Source: an archaeon
GTDB taxonomy: Archaea > Thermoproteota > Nitrososphaeria > Nitrososphaerales > Gagatemarchaeaceae
Length of the DNA: 64,000 nt
Direction: 5' to 3'
Assembly (NCBI GenBank): GCA_016432545.1
Contig: CP066694.1
Coordinates: forward strand, 992,001 to 1,056,000
Notes under the pieces: model-generated
The model's input: only the letters and a program-made list of their open reading frames with translations
Told to the model about the DNA's origin: nothing
The model's database searches: none
Position numbers and translations under genes: made by a program
Part shown: positions 53,178-62,591 of the stretch, in pieces
How positions within the stretch are numbered: position 1 is the stretch's first letter
How the letters are laid out: the number at the start of each line of letters is the position of its first letter

Positions 53178-55535
53178 GTGGTCGAGTTTCCGCGTCTGTT
53201 GCAGCCACAATTCACAGCGAAGCTTGAGGCGACCACCTGGGACCCCAAGCTGGAGGCAGAGATGAGGCAGATGTGGGACTACGAGCCGCTGTTCGAGTTC
53301 AAGCCCAGGAAGAACAAGAGCTCCAACTTCGTGATGGACACGCCGCCGCCCTACCCCTCGGGGAAGCCCTGGCATCCGGGGGCGCTGACGCAGTATTCAC
53401 AGATCGACATGATGGCCAGGTCGGCGAGGATGAGGGGTCTCGAGGTCCTCTACCCTGTGGGGATTGACCGGAACGGGTTGCCCGTCGAAATCTTCGCGGA
53501 GCGCAAGTACAGGGTCCAGATGAGGAAGACTCCCAGGGAAGAGTTCATCAATCTCTGCAAGCACGCGCTGGACGACCTCGAGGCCTACATGGTCGGCCTC
53601 CTGAAGACCCTGGGCATCTCCGGGGATTTCCGGAACAAGTACAGGACCGACTCCGAGGACTACCGCAAGCTGACGCAGTGGTCGTTCATTGAGCTCTGGA
53701 AGAAAGGCCTGGTGTATCTGGCGAATAGGCCTAACAACTACTGCGTGGATTGCAACACGACCATCGCAGACGCCGAGATCGAGTACGAGGAGCTGCCGAC
53801 GTATCTGGTCACCAACACTTTCAAGGTCAAGGACGCAAAGGGAGAGCTCCCCGTAGCGACCACCAGGCCCGAACTGCTGGCGACGTGCCAGATGCTCCTG
53901 GTGAACCCGACGGACGCGAGGTACAAGAAGTTCATCGGGAAGACGGCCGTCGTCCCTCTGTACAACAAGGAGGTGCCCATCAAGGCGCACCGGAGCGTGG
54001 ACGCGAAGTTCGGGAGCGGAGTAGTGATGGTCTGCAGCTACGGAGACTATAACGATGTCCTGATGTTCAGGGAGTTCAAGCTGAAGGAGACTGTGGCCAT
54101 CGACATGGAGGGGAAGATGACCGCCGTGACTGGAAAGTACGTCGGGATCGCGGTCAAGGACGCCAGGGCACAAATCATCCAGGACCTACAGGACATGGGC
54201 GTCGCTACGAAGGTGGAGCAGATCCAGCACAGGACTCCCCTCTGCGAGAGGAGCAGGACCCCAATCGAGATCGTCCCGATGGAGGAGTATTACCTCAAGC
54301 AGCTCAGCTTCAAGCCGGCTCTTAGGAAGCTAGCGAAGCAGATCGAGTTCCATCCAGAGATGCACAGGCAGATCCTGCTTGACTGGATCGACGTCCTGAC
54401 TACCGACTATCCCATCTCGAGGAGGAGGTACTACTCCACAGAAATCCCCGTATGGTTCTGCAGCAAGTGCAACACTCCACACCTGCCGAGGCCCGGCGTC
54501 TACTACAGGCCCTGGAGGGACGAGGCGCCCTTCAAGAAGTGCAAGAAGTGCGGCAACACGAAGTTCGTCGGCGACTCGAGGACATTCGACACCTGGATGG
54601 ACTCGAGCCTCTCCACGATGTACATCACGAAGTACCTGAAGAGCAAGCGCTTCCATTCGCTCACCTTCCCGACCACCATCAGGATGCAGGGGAAGGACAT
54701 CGTGAGGACCTGGCTCTACTATTCGTTGCTGAAGTCCTACCAGCTGACCGGCAAGGCCCCGTTCAAGCACGCGTGGGTCGGAGGCCTGGGACAGGACTCT
54801 CAGGGGAGGGCGATGAGGAAGAGTCTTGGCAACTTCGTGGACGTGGAGCCGGTGTTGGCGAGGACCGGCGCGGATGCGTTCAGGCTCTGGGGCGCCTCGG
54901 AGGCCGGGCAAGGGTTCGACTTCCGGTTCAGCGAGGAGAGGATCGTGGGGGCTGGAAAGTTCCTCAACAAGCTGTGGAATACGAGCCGGTTCATCAGCTC
55001 CTTCCCTGTGCCTGAGTCTGCTCAGCTGACATGGACGGACAAGTGGATGCTCAACGAACTAGGGAAGCTGACCGAGGAGTGCGTGAAGGCGTACGAGAGG
55101 TTCGACGTGTTCACAGTCTCCACGAGGATCAGGGAGTTCCTTTGGAACGTCTTCGCCTCGAACTACCTCGAGATGGCGAAGGGAAGGGCCTACGGGGACG
55201 GCGTGCCCAAGGAGGAACAGGAGGCCGCCTGGTACACCCTGCACAAGGTGGTGAAGGGCTTGCTTCTCTTGCTCGCACCGATTACGCCCTACATCACGGA
55301 CTACATCTGGAGGAAGCAGTACGGCGCATCGAGCATCCACCTGGAGGCCTTCCCCCAGGCCGAACGGTTCGAGGTGAGCGAGAAGGTCAGCCAGAGCATT
55401 ATGGAGTACAACGCCGTGGTCTGGAAGACCAAGAGGGAAAGGGGACTCGCGCTCAAGGACTCGATAGCCAAGAGGGTCCCCGCGAATCTCAAGCACTTCG
55501 AGAAGGACCTCGTGCGCATGCACCACCTTACCTAG
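53178..55535 (+). CDS. valS: valyl-tRNA synthetase
   Basis: 785 aa from GTG at 53178. Crenarchaeal-type class Ia signature: PPPYPSGKPWHPGALTQYSQ in place of HIGH, VLYPVGIDRNGLPVEIF, editing domain with TTRPELLATCQMLLVNP, a Zn site (CSKCNTPHL, CKKCG), DTWMDSS and MRKSLGN in place of KMSKS. Charges tRNA-Val. Slightly shorter C-terminal region than bacterial enzymes, as expected. Confidence 0.9.
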   Translation: MVEFPRLLQPQFTAKLEATTWDPKLEAEMRQMWDYEPLFEFKPRKNKSSNFVMDTPPPYPSGKPWHPGALTQYSQIDMMARSARMRGLEVLYPVGIDRNGLPVEIFAERKYRVQMRKTPREEFINLCKHALDDLEAYMVGLLKTLGISGDFRNKYRTDSEDYRKLTQWSFIELWKKGLVYLANRPNNYCVDCNTTIADAEIEYEELPTYLVTNTFKVKDAKGELPVATTRPELLATCQMLLVNPTDARYKKFIGKTAVVPLYNKEVPIKAHRSVDAKFGSGVVMVCSYGDYNDVLMFREFKLKETVAIDMEGKMTAVTGKYVGIAVKDARAQIIQDLQDMGVATKVEQIQHRTPLCERSRTPIEIVPMEEYYLKQLSFKPALRKLAKQIEFHPEMHRQILLDWIDVLTTDYPISRRRYYSTEIPVWFCSKCNTPHLPRPGVYYRPWRDEAPFKKCKKCGNTKFVGDSRTFDTWMDSSLSTMYITKYLKSKRFHSLTFPTTIRMQGKDIVRTWLYYSLLKSYQLTGKAPFKHAWVGGLGQDSQGRAMRKSLGNFVDVEPVLARTGADAFRLWGASEAGQGFDFRFSEERIVGAGKFLNKLWNTSRFISSFPVPESAQLTWTDKWMLNELGKLTEECVKAYERFDVFTVSTRIREFLWNVFASNYLEMAKGRAYGDGVPKEEQEAAWYTLHKVVKGLLLLLAPITPYITDYIWRKQYGASSIHLEAFPQAERFEVSEKVSQSIMEYNAVVWKTKRERGLALKDSIAKRVPANLKHFEKDLVRMHHLT

Positions 55536-55541
55536 ACGCGA

Positions 55542-55661
55542 CTAGTCTGTGGGAAGCGGGATCAGGCAGTCGCTGCAGGTCTGGTAGGAGACTTCGAGGC
55601 TCCTCGTCATGTCCAGCGGCCTGCCGCACCATACGCAATGCTGGACTAGTATGCTCTGCAT
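55542..55661 (-). CDS. 39-aa zinc-ribbon mini-protein
   Basis: ATG at 55661, 24 nt from the TATA CATAAATA (55685-55692); TAG at 55542. Contains CVWCGRPLD and QTCSDCLIP, two CxxC knuckles. Convergent with valS. Below the size usually annotated, but promoter spacing and the paired cysteines support it. Confidence 0.65.
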   Translation of the reverse strand: MQSILVQHCVWCGRPLDMTRSLEVSYQTCSDCLIPLPTD

Positions 55662-55757
55662 GTTCGGCTGACTCGACCTTTTCGTATTTATGTTAGGCCT
55701 AATGCGTATTGGTCTTCTACAGATGACGACTTCGTCAAATTGGAAGCCGTCGGCGCG

Positions 55758-56609
55758 TTAGTTAGCCATGGAGAGGTACTCTTCCTGAGTGAAGCGAACG
55801 GAGACGGAGTTCGCGTTCTCTTCCATGTGGTCGGCCCTGGCGGTCTTGGGTATTGCCAGGACCCGCTCGCTTCTGGTGACCCAGTTGAGCATCATCTGGG
55901 CCGGGGTCATCCCATAGCGTTCGCGGATTGGTGCCGGGAATCGAGATGACGGAATCGAGCCCCTCGCTAGAGGGGTATAGGCGATTAGGGAGATCCTCTC
56001 CCTTTCGCAGTAAGGAAGAATGTCGCGCTCGACTCCTCTGCTGACGAGCGAGTATTCGACCTGGTTGGAGGCGAGCTCGTTCTTCCTCAGGGCACTCTTT
56101 GCCTCTTCTGTCTGGGGGACGCTGAAGTTGCTGACGCCGATGTACCTGACCTTCCCCTGGTCAACCAGCTCTTCCATCGCACGCATCGTCTCCTCGATGG
56201 GGATCGACGGGTTGGGCCAGTGGACCTGGTAGAGGTCGATGTGGTCGGTCCCCAGTCGCTTGAGGCTGCTGTTGCATGAAGAGATTACCGAGGTCCGGCT
56301 GAGATTCTCAGGAGAGACCTTGGTCGCGATGAAGGCGTCATCCCGCCTTTCCCTGATTGCCTCGCCCACAGTCTCCTCTGACCTTCCTCCGGCGTACATC
56401 TCAGCGGTGTCGATCAGGTTCATGCCCAGGTCGAGTCCCCGCCGTATCGCAGCGGTCTGCTTGGCCTTCTCCTCGGGCGAGCTGAAGACTCCGATGCGCC
56501 ACGTGCCCATGCCGATTACAGAGAGCTTCTCGTTGGTCTTTCCCAGCCGCCTGTATTCCACATCCCCACCTCGAGTATTGCTTGTCTTTGAAGTATCGGA
56601 GGCTGGCAT
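55758..56609 (-). CDS. aldo/keto reductase
   Basis: 283 aa from ATG at 56609. TIM-barrel AKR with catalytic DTAEMYAGG (Asp, Tyr), FIATKVSPE (Lys), DLYQVHWPNPS (His) and NADPH-binding IPKTARADHMEEN near the C-terminus. Reduces carbonyls in the cytoplasm; substrate unknown. The truncated copy at 50713-51276 is a close paralogue. Confidence 0.9.
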   Translation of the reverse strand: MPASDTSKTSNTRGGDVEYRRLGKTNEKLSVIGMGTWRIGVFSSPEEKAKQTAAIRRGLDLGMNLIDTAEMYAGGRSEETVGEAIRERRDDAFIATKVSPENLSRTSVISSCNSSLKRLGTDHIDLYQVHWPNPSIPIEETMRAMEELVDQGKVRYIGVSNFSVPQTEEAKSALRKNELASNQVEYSLVSRGVERDILPYCERERISLIAYTPLARGSIPSSRFPAPIRERYGMTPAQMMLNWVTRSERVLAIPKTARADHMEENANSVSVRFTQEEYLSMAN

Positions 56610-56650
56610 CCAAGAAAGGTGATAAACCGAGCCCCAAGCTCGAGGTGCGA

Positions 56651-56761
56651 GCCACGGTAGCTCAGCCTGGTTAGAGCACCTGCCTTGTAAGACCGGTCAA
56701 GGAGAGCAGGGGGTCGCGAGATCGAAAGCCAGATGGCACGGGAGTCTCGCCCGTGGCTCCA
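56651..56761 (+). tRNA. tRNA-Thr(UGU) with two introns
   Basis: Acceptor GCCACGG/CCGTGGC, discriminator U73 (archaeal Thr) and encoded CCA at 56759-56761. Anticodon stem CCTGC/GCAGG, loop CTTGTAA, anticodon TGT at 56686-56688. A 15-nt intron lies at 37/38 (56690-56704). The T-stem GCGAG/CTCGC is separated by 25 nt instead of 7, so a second intron of about 18 nt (about 56726-56743) lies in the T-loop. Confidence 0.85.
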
Positions 56762-56773
56762 TCAATTCGCGGG

Positions 56774-57151
56774 TCAGCTTCTGCCCAGGACTTCGAAGGT
56801 GTCGGCTACAATGGCGGTGAGGTAGGCTGGGTACTCCTCGTCGTCGAACTCGATAATCTCCACCAGGCCGCTGGCAGAGGCAATCTTCAGGCCCAGGAGG
56901 TGGTAACAGTACTTGTCGTTGCCCCTCGTGACCTTGAAGTAGAAGTTGCCGCAGGAACAGTAGGGCTTCTCAAGGTCGACGAACTCGTCTCCGAGCTTGC
57001 CCACGACCGAGAGGACCTTGCGGCCGCTGGGGAGGAAGCGAGCCTCCTTCACCGAGCTGGTCAGGGCTGCGTCGAGGGCTTTTTCGAACTTGGCCCCGTA
57101 CTTGGCGAGGTCAGCGAACCTCTTCTTCAGTTCGTCCCGTTGATCGCTCAT
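56774..57151 (-). CDS. SWIM zinc-finger protein
   Basis: 125 aa from ATG at 57151, overlapping the Dpo4 stop by 4 nt. The SWIM motif is CSCGNFYFKVTRGNDKYCYH (CxC...CxH). SWIM proteins of the Sws1 type act with recombinases in homologous recombination; co-translation with a translesion polymerase suggests a damage-tolerance role here (inference). Confidence 0.82.
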   Translation of the reverse strand: MSDQRDELKKRFADLAKYGAKFEKALDAALTSSVKEARFLPSGRKVLSVVGKLGDEFVDLEKPYCSCGNFYFKVTRGNDKYCYHLLGLKIASASGLVEIIEFDDEEYPAYLTAIVADTFEVLGRS

Positions 57152-58254
57152 CCTCGGGTCTCCTGTTCGAACTCGAACAGATTGCTCTGTGCCTCAACTG
57201 TCGCGAGTCCGGAGACTCTGACGCCTGCCCTCCGAAGGTCCTTTGCCGAGGCGTTGCACAGGTCGGCCAGCAGGATTTGAAAAGACTCCCGAATCTTTGA
57301 CCCGTCAGCTATCATCGGCGAGCTGAACGTCTTGTTCTTTGTCATGATTGAGAGGTCGGTCAGGACTCCCATTGCGGTCAGCGTCCTGAAGGAGGACTTT
57401 GAGTCGGAGAGCTTCTTCGCCACTGACTCGATGCCCGCTTCGAGTTGCCCAAGGATTTCGTCGGGCCTCCTCGTATCTTGTTTCAGCGTCACCATCCGTC
57501 CGAATTGGGTCGGAGCCCGGCCGGCCTGTACGGGTTGGAGGTCGGACCCTGTCGAAGCGGCCAGGAGGTAGCTCGAGAGGTTTCTTCCCAACGCAGCTTC
57601 CAACGCCGATGGGTCGGTTCTCGAGAGCTGGAGCACCGTCAGGATCCCGAGCTGCCTCAGCGCGGCAGTGGCTTTGGGCCCCACGCCGTAGAGCCTCTCT
57701 ACTCGGAGCGGGTCCAGGAAGGAGGATGTGGATTCGGGAGGGATAATCGTCAGCCCGTTGGGTTTCATAGCATCCGATGCCAGCTTGGCAACGACCTTGC
57801 TCCTCCCCAGGCCGATTGAACAGGTAAGGCTGGTCTCCTTCAAGACCGCTTCTTTGATTCCTTCTCCGAGGCCTCGCGCCCTGATGAAGTCGCCCCCGGA
57901 AGCATCTGTAATGTCGAAGAATGCCTCGTCGATGCCCGTCGGCTCGAGGACGTCCACCCTTTCTCGCACTAGTTCCATGACGTTCTCGGAGACTTTCTCG
58001 TATTTCTCGTGCTCCATCTTGATGAAGACCGCGTCGGAGCCGTCGAGTTTCCGTTTTGCGAGGGATATGGGGACTCCCGACTTCACGCCCATCGACCGGG
58101 CCTTGTAGTTCGCAGTGGCCACGGCCCCGCTGTCTTCAGTCCTGCCTGAATAAACGCAGACGACAACAGGTCTGTCTCTGATGGACGGGTTCTCGACCTC
58201 TTCTACTTGCGCATAGAAGTAATCCAAGTCAAGGTGACCTATGACCCGACGCAA
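57148..58254 (-). CDS. dbh: Y-family DNA polymerase (Dpo4/DinB)
   Basis: 368 aa from TTG at 58254. Palm motifs GHLDLDYFYAQVEE and TGIDEAFFDIT supply the catalytic acids; YKARSMGVKSGVP and the HhH region VERLYGVGPKATAALRQLG follow. The C-terminus AQSNLFEF is a PCNA-binding box. Translesion synthesis past damaged bases. Operon with the SWIM gene. Confidence 0.93.
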   Translation of the reverse strand: MRRVIGHLDLDYFYAQVEEVENPSIRDRPVVVCVYSGRTEDSGAVATANYKARSMGVKSGVPISLAKRKLDGSDAVFIKMEHEKYEKVSENVMELVRERVDVLEPTGIDEAFFDITDASGGDFIRARGLGEGIKEAVLKETSLTCSIGLGRSKVVAKLASDAMKPNGLTIIPPESTSSFLDPLRVERLYGVGPKATAALRQLGILTVLQLSRTDPSALEAALGRNLSSYLLAASTGSDLQPVQAGRAPTQFGRMVTLKQDTRRPDEILGQLEAGIESVAKKLSDSKSSFRTLTAMGVLTDLSIMTKNKTFSSPMIADGSKIRESFQILLADLCNASAKDLRRAGVRVSGLATVEAQSNLFEFEQETRG

Positions 58255-58350
58255 GCAAACCGAGTCGGCGGCAGTCGATAAAAGAGGTTGCTGATGTTCG
58301 AGTCGCTAGGATCTTGCCATACATCCATGCGTGACGAGAGATAGAAAGAC

Positions 58351-59394
58351 TTGAAATCGCTAAATAAACAGGGAAGTGGCGCAGTCAGGTTGACTGACCA
58401 GGACCTTCAGGGTATTTGGTTTGAGAGGCTCTGCCAAAGGACCGGCGTTCCCTTCTGGGTGGGCGTCTTGCTCTATGGCGTCCTTCCGGTCACCCTGCTA
58501 CTCCCCGCTTCGTACTTCGCAGCTGGACTCTGGGGGGGATTTGTCTCCGGCGGGGGTCTGGGACTTGTGCCTCTATTGGTAGTCGTTACGATTTACACTT
58601 TGTACGCATCGAGATTCGTACGCAGGAGGCTCGAAGGAGTCGCCTCCTACGCAAACACGCTCATCCCAGCTGGACAGGGGATGGAATTGCGAGAACTGTA
58701 CGGGATCAGAGGGATCGCCGTGACATATGTGGCATTGGTGACAATAGTCCAGTATTTCTACTTGGAATACGAGATTCCGGGGTCCTACAGCCTATTGCAA
58801 GGGATGATGATTTCAGCGGCCTTCTTTTACTGGAACGTCTTCATCATCACATTCATCTTCGCATTCGCGTATTCGCTTTACAAGATCTACCAAGCGGGAA
58901 AGCTACCACTCGTTCTCAGGCCCTTCACCGAGGACAGGACTCTGGGATTGAGGCCTTTCGGAAGGCTATCGCTCCAGTTGACCGCCTTGTATATTCTGAT
59001 GGTCGCAATAATCATTGTCCCTCAGACTGGGCTAGGATATCCAGCCGTGCCGCTCGTCGCCTTTGGGGCGATTCTCATGCTTGGGGGAATCGTGTTGTTC
59101 ATGGTCCCACTACTGAGTTTGCACGGAAGGTTGGTCGAAGCGAAGCGGATGGAGAACGGTCGGCTCGCTCCACAGTACACCGAGCTGGTCCACCAGCTCA
59201 ACCAGGACGGGGTCAAGAACAGCGATGTAAGGCTCTTCCACCAGCTCATGGGAATCGACAAGGTCCAGAGAGACATTCAGCAGATTCATACTTGGCCTTT
59301 CGATGTCGGAATCATAACGAGACTCGCGGCCATAGTGTTCTCAGTGGTCGCGATACTGCTCGCGAACTACCTCAGGCTCATCCTGAAGTTCTGA
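58351..59394 (+). CDS. multi-TM membrane protein, paralogue of 61259-62263
   Basis: 347 aa from TTG at 58351; a later TTG (about 58390) is possible. About seven TM helices. Shares with the gene at 61259-62263 the segments KLPLxLxPxTxDxTLGxRPF and IDKVQRDIQQIHTWPFD, and a C-terminal TM. The conserved cytoplasmic helix near the end suggests a specific partner. Family not recognised. Confidence 0.7.
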   Translation: MKSLNKQGSGAVRLTDQDLQGIWFERLCQRTGVPFWVGVLLYGVLPVTLLLPASYFAAGLWGGFVSGGGLGLVPLLVVVTIYTLYASRFVRRRLEGVASYANTLIPAGQGMELRELYGIRGIAVTYVALVTIVQYFYLEYEIPGSYSLLQGMMISAAFFYWNVFIITFIFAFAYSLYKIYQAGKLPLVLRPFTEDRTLGLRPFGRLSLQLTALYILMVAIIIVPQTGLGYPAVPLVAFGAILMLGGIVLFMVPLLSLHGRLVEAKRMENGRLAPQYTELVHQLNQDGVKNSDVRLFHQLMGIDKVQRDIQQIHTWPFDVGIITRLAAIVFSVVAILLANYLRLILKF

Positions 59395-59400
59395 GCCATC

Positions 59401-60660
59401 TTACGTCTGTGTGCTCGATTGTTCGAACATCTTCACGACGTTCCCGAGAGCCTTCTCGACTGCGAGTAGCATCTTCGGAGCGTTGGGAGCTCTCGCCAGC
59501 TCGGAGCAGAACCCAGTGAGTTCTAGCGCCCGTTCGTGAAGGACGATCCACGCTGCCTGGCTCCTCGGGAGCAGGTAGCTCATCCTGAACATCTCAAACG
59601 AAGGGCCTGCCGTGAGGCCTGGTCTGTGGGGTCCGATGGGCATGGTCGTGAGCAGGGTCCCTAGCGGCTTGATCACGGTGACCATGAGTCGGATCGAAGC
59701 ACCGCTCAGCTTTGACAACTCCTCGTGGCTCGTTTCTACCTGCAGGAAGAACCTGCTGAGGACCTGGAGGAGGACTTCGTAGCTGGCATTGAAGAGGTCG
59801 GAGACCTTGGCGGTCATCTCGTCATCGATGAGCTCTGCGATCTCGGCGTCTCCAGGGAGCCTCGTGAAGGCTGCGAGCGCCGGCCTTGAAGGGGAGAATT
59901 GGGGGTCCGCCTTCTTGATCTCGAGGAATTCGTTCAGGATTTGCACGAACTTGCCGAAGTGCGCGTCCCTCCAGTCTCCTCTGGCCCCCTCGCCCTCTGT
60001 CACGATAGTGTCTATCGCGGCCTTGGCCGATGCCAGGTCCTTCACCGCGATGAGCTTCTTCCATCCGAAGTGCTCCGCGGTCGCCTGCGACTCCTGGGAA
60101 CCGATGAAGACCTCCTTCTCACCATAGTTCTCGGCGAGGAAGTTGATGCCTTCCTCGACTCCGCGATACAGCTGTCCGATGGTTGCGAATTCCTGGCTTT
60201 CAGGGACTATCTCACCTCCCGAGGCTTGCATGCCTTCCCTTACGAACCCGGGCACGTCTTCTATGGCCATGGTCTCGGGTCTTTCCAGGTACAGGAAGTG
60301 CCGGAGGGCGACTTCGTCCAGTGGCATCAGGACGAGCCTTACCCTTGAGGGGAAGTACCTCGACTGGAGGGGAAAGTTCGGTCGCCCAAAGTAAGGGGCT
60401 GCTCCGATTGAGATTAGCAGGTTGTTGACTAGGGAGAGATGGAGCATCTCCTGTTCGGCGACCTCGGTGATCACCTTGTCCCACCTCCGTACGGCCGCGA
60501 GTTGGTCCTCAGAGACCCCTTCGGACGTGTTCCTCTTCAGGGCGAAGGATGCGTAGAGATACTGGCACATCACCATGTGCTCGAGCGTTGCCGCCTCAGA
60601 GAGCATGAAGATCAGTTGTTCTCTGTTCCTGATCACAACTGGGTTTTCCAAGCCGCTCAC
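59401..60660 (-). CDS. ferritin-like protein (VioB/iminophenyl-pyruvate dimer synthase type)
   Basis: 419 aa from GTG at 60660. N-terminal ferritin-like four-helix region with EAATLEHMVMCQYLYASFAL and VAEQEMLHLSLVNNLLISIG (Glu and ExxH iron ligands), matching the Ferritin-like domain found in VioB/RebD. C-terminal helical half of unknown role. Possibly an oxygen-dependent metalloenzyme. Convergent with the TM gene at 58351-59394. Confidence 0.75.
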   Translation of the reverse strand: MSGLENPVVIRNREQLIFMLSEAATLEHMVMCQYLYASFALKRNTSEGVSEDQLAAVRRWDKVITEVAEQEMLHLSLVNNLLISIGAAPYFGRPNFPLQSRYFPSRVRLVLMPLDEVALRHFLYLERPETMAIEDVPGFVREGMQASGGEIVPESQEFATIGQLYRGVEEGINFLAENYGEKEVFIGSQESQATAEHFGWKKLIAVKDLASAKAAIDTIVTEGEGARGDWRDAHFGKFVQILNEFLEIKKADPQFSPSRPALAAFTRLPGDAEIAELIDDEMTAKVSDLFNASYEVLLQVLSRFFLQVETSHEELSKLSGASIRLMVTVIKPLGTLLTTMPIGPHRPGLTAGPSFEMFRMSYLLPRSQAAWIVLHERALELTGFCSELARAPNAPKMLLAVEKALGNVVKMFEQSSTQT

Positions 60661-60715
60661 GTTTCCTGCATTAGGGCCTTGCGAGGAGCAGGATTGGCAG
60701 GCGACATCCCTGGCA

Positions 60716-61156
60716 CTACTTCACGACAAGGACCGGGCAGGTGGAACTCCTTGTTACACCCGCCGCCACGCTTCCAAGCATCAACTTTGCCACTCCGCCA
60801 GTCCCGCGCGTCCCTATCACTATCATCTCGGCGCCATCCTTCGAGGCAAAGTCGCACAAAGCAGAGACGACTGATGTCGTTTTCTCGATGACCCTGCAAT
60901 CGACTTCCACCCCGCTCTTCTGGGCTGAACTCTGGACCCCAGCAAGTGCCGATTGGCCTCTCTGTGTGAGCTCCTCCTTCAATCTGGAGAGCACGCTTTC
61001 AGAGAGATACTGCGGGAGTTGGATGACGTGCAGGGCCACCACCTTGCCGCCCGTGGTCTTCGCGAGCTCGATGGCATACCCTGCCGCCTTCATCGATTCC
61101 TCTGAACCATCGACCGCCGCCAGAATCCTGGTTGGAAGATGCTTGGAGGATGACAC
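60716..61156 (-). CDS. universal stress protein (UspA family)
   Basis: 146 aa. RILAAVDGSEESMKAAGYAI at the N-terminus and the ATP-binding motif GTRGTGGVAKLMLGSVAAGV near the C-terminus. Cytoplasmic nucleotide-binding stress protein. Same strand as the ferritin-like gene, which it precedes. Confidence 0.9.
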   Translation of the reverse strand: MSSSKHLPTRILAAVDGSEESMKAAGYAIELAKTTGGKVVALHVIQLPQYLSESVLSRLKEELTQRGQSALAGVQSSAQKSGVEVDCRVIEKTTSVVSALCDFASKDGAEMIVIGTRGTGGVAKLMLGSVAAGVTRSSTCPVLVVK

Positions 61157-61258
61157 CTACTACCTCGACCTGTTGTCGGCTAGAGAAGGCCGTATTTATC
61201 GCAGTCGGGGAAGAAAAGCCATAGGCAACTCGGAAATTGAAGGCCCGAGCTCCAGGCG

Positions 61259-62263
61259 TTAGAACTTGAAGAGGTCCCTGATTATTGCGCTAATCAAAAT
61301 TGCCAGTAGAGAGAAGATCACCGCTGCCAATCGAATAACAATCCCGGTGTCAAAGGGCCAAGTGTGAATCTGTTGGATGTCTCGCTGGACCTTGTCTATC
61401 GCCGTGATCTCGTTGACTAGGCGCTGATCTATTTCGGTCCTCTGGGTCGACTTTAGATCCCGAAGCACCGCCGTCGCCCAAGGTTCGAGCCAGGCCATCT
61501 CTCGAGACTTGGCCTCCACCAATTTGCGGTGGATGCTGTAGAGCGGCAGGAGGAAGAAGAGGAACCCCGGTGGATAGAGTACTAGAGGCACGAGTAGGGA
61601 GGCTGAAAGTGGTAGGGCGCCTCCGAAGATTATTGCCAGCGAAAGGAAAGTCGCGATTGCCAAGTAAATCAAGCTGAACCGCAATGACGCGGCGGCGAAA
61701 GGCCTCGTACCGAGGGTCTTGTCCTGGGTGTACGGCTTCAGCCTGAGGGGGAGTTTCCCAATCCTGTAGATCGAGAACATGGAGTAGCCGAATACCCAGA
61801 AGAAGGTCGCGATCAAGAAGTTCGAATACAGGTATGGAATCTCCCCTGTGAGGTTGTAGTAGATATCGCCGCCGGGGCCAAGGGTGAACAGTGGAACGAA
61901 GAACGAAAGCAGCAAGACCCACACTAACAGGACTCCTCTGATTGAAGACAGTCCTCTGACTCTCGACTCGAATGCTTTCTCTACTGCCTCATCGTCGGTC
62001 TCGATGAATTCGTGCAACGCTTCTACGCTATTTCTGAGCCGGATTGCAGTGTAGAATCCAAGGCCGACGTCCACAACTGAGATCAAACTCAGCTGGGCGA
62101 TGTCAGTTAGAAGCTCTCCCAGCCCGATTGGGATGAAGAAAACCGTAAGAGAACCAAGGGCAGCCGTGGGCACTAGCGCCAAGACGAGAGCACCAACCCA
62201 TAGAGGCAGGCCGACGCGCCTGGTGAATAGCTCAAACCACAGCTCGTTAGTAGGCGTCTTGAC
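61259..62263 (-). CDS. multi-TM membrane protein, paralogue of 58351-59394
   Basis: In-frame TTG at 62182 gives 307 aa. But the frame is open upstream and encodes NELWFELFTRRVGLPLWVG, which matches IWFERLCQRTGVPFWVG of the paralogue, so the true start is earlier. A minus-strand TATA (TTAAAAGG, 62287-62294) predicts transcription start at about 62263, where the codon is GTC. No ATG, GTG or TTG is present, so the start is unusual or mis-sequenced. About seven TM helices. Family not recognised. Confidence 0.7.
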   Translation of the reverse strand, partial: VKTPTNELWFELFTRRVGLPLWVGALVLALVPTAALGSLTVFFIPIGLGELLTDIAQLSLISVVDVGLGFYTAIRLRNSVEALHEFIETDDEAVEKAFESRVRGLSSIRGVLLVWVLLLSFFVPLFTLGPGGDIYYNLTGEIPYLYSNFLIATFFWVFGYSMFSIYRIGKLPLRLKPYTQDKTLGTRPFAAASLRFSLIYLAIATFLSLAIIFGGALPLSASLLVPLVLYPPGFLFFLLPLYSIHRKLVEAKSREMAWLEPWATAVLRDLKSTQRTEIDQRLVNEITAIDKVQRDIQQIHTWPFDTGIVIRLAAVIFSLLAILISAIIRDLFKF

Positions 62264-62369
62264 CCCGCAGCGACCTCCTCTGCTTGCCTTTTAACGATGA
62301 GACGACTTAGGTAGACTTGAACACCAAAATCGGTTCAAGCATTCGGGCTGGAAGTGAGGGTTAGTGGGG

Positions 62370-62456
62370 TCGGCCGGATTTGACCTAGCAGTTTTGATGG
62401 GGTTGGACTAAATCGGAATATCGATAGGGTATGGGTTCAAATCCTGGCGACCGCAG
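62370..62456 (+). other. tRNA-like sequence or remnant
   Basis: GGTTCAAATCCTGGCGACCGC resembles a T-arm and acceptor end, and GGGGTCG about 60 nt upstream pairs with CGACCGC at 6 of 7 positions. No good anticodon stem or D-arm is seen. Probably a degraded tRNA or one with unrecognised introns. Low-GC DNA starts right after it. Confidence 0.35.
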
Positions 62457-62591
62457 ATTTTCAGCCTCTCTCTCTTCTGTAGGCTGAGCCTGTTTCTGTG
62501 AGTTTGTGAGAGATTAACTGCCGCAGAATATCTCAGAAAAAAATAATAGCGGTTAGGTCAGGCTGTCGTCTACCCCAATAATCACTACCCT

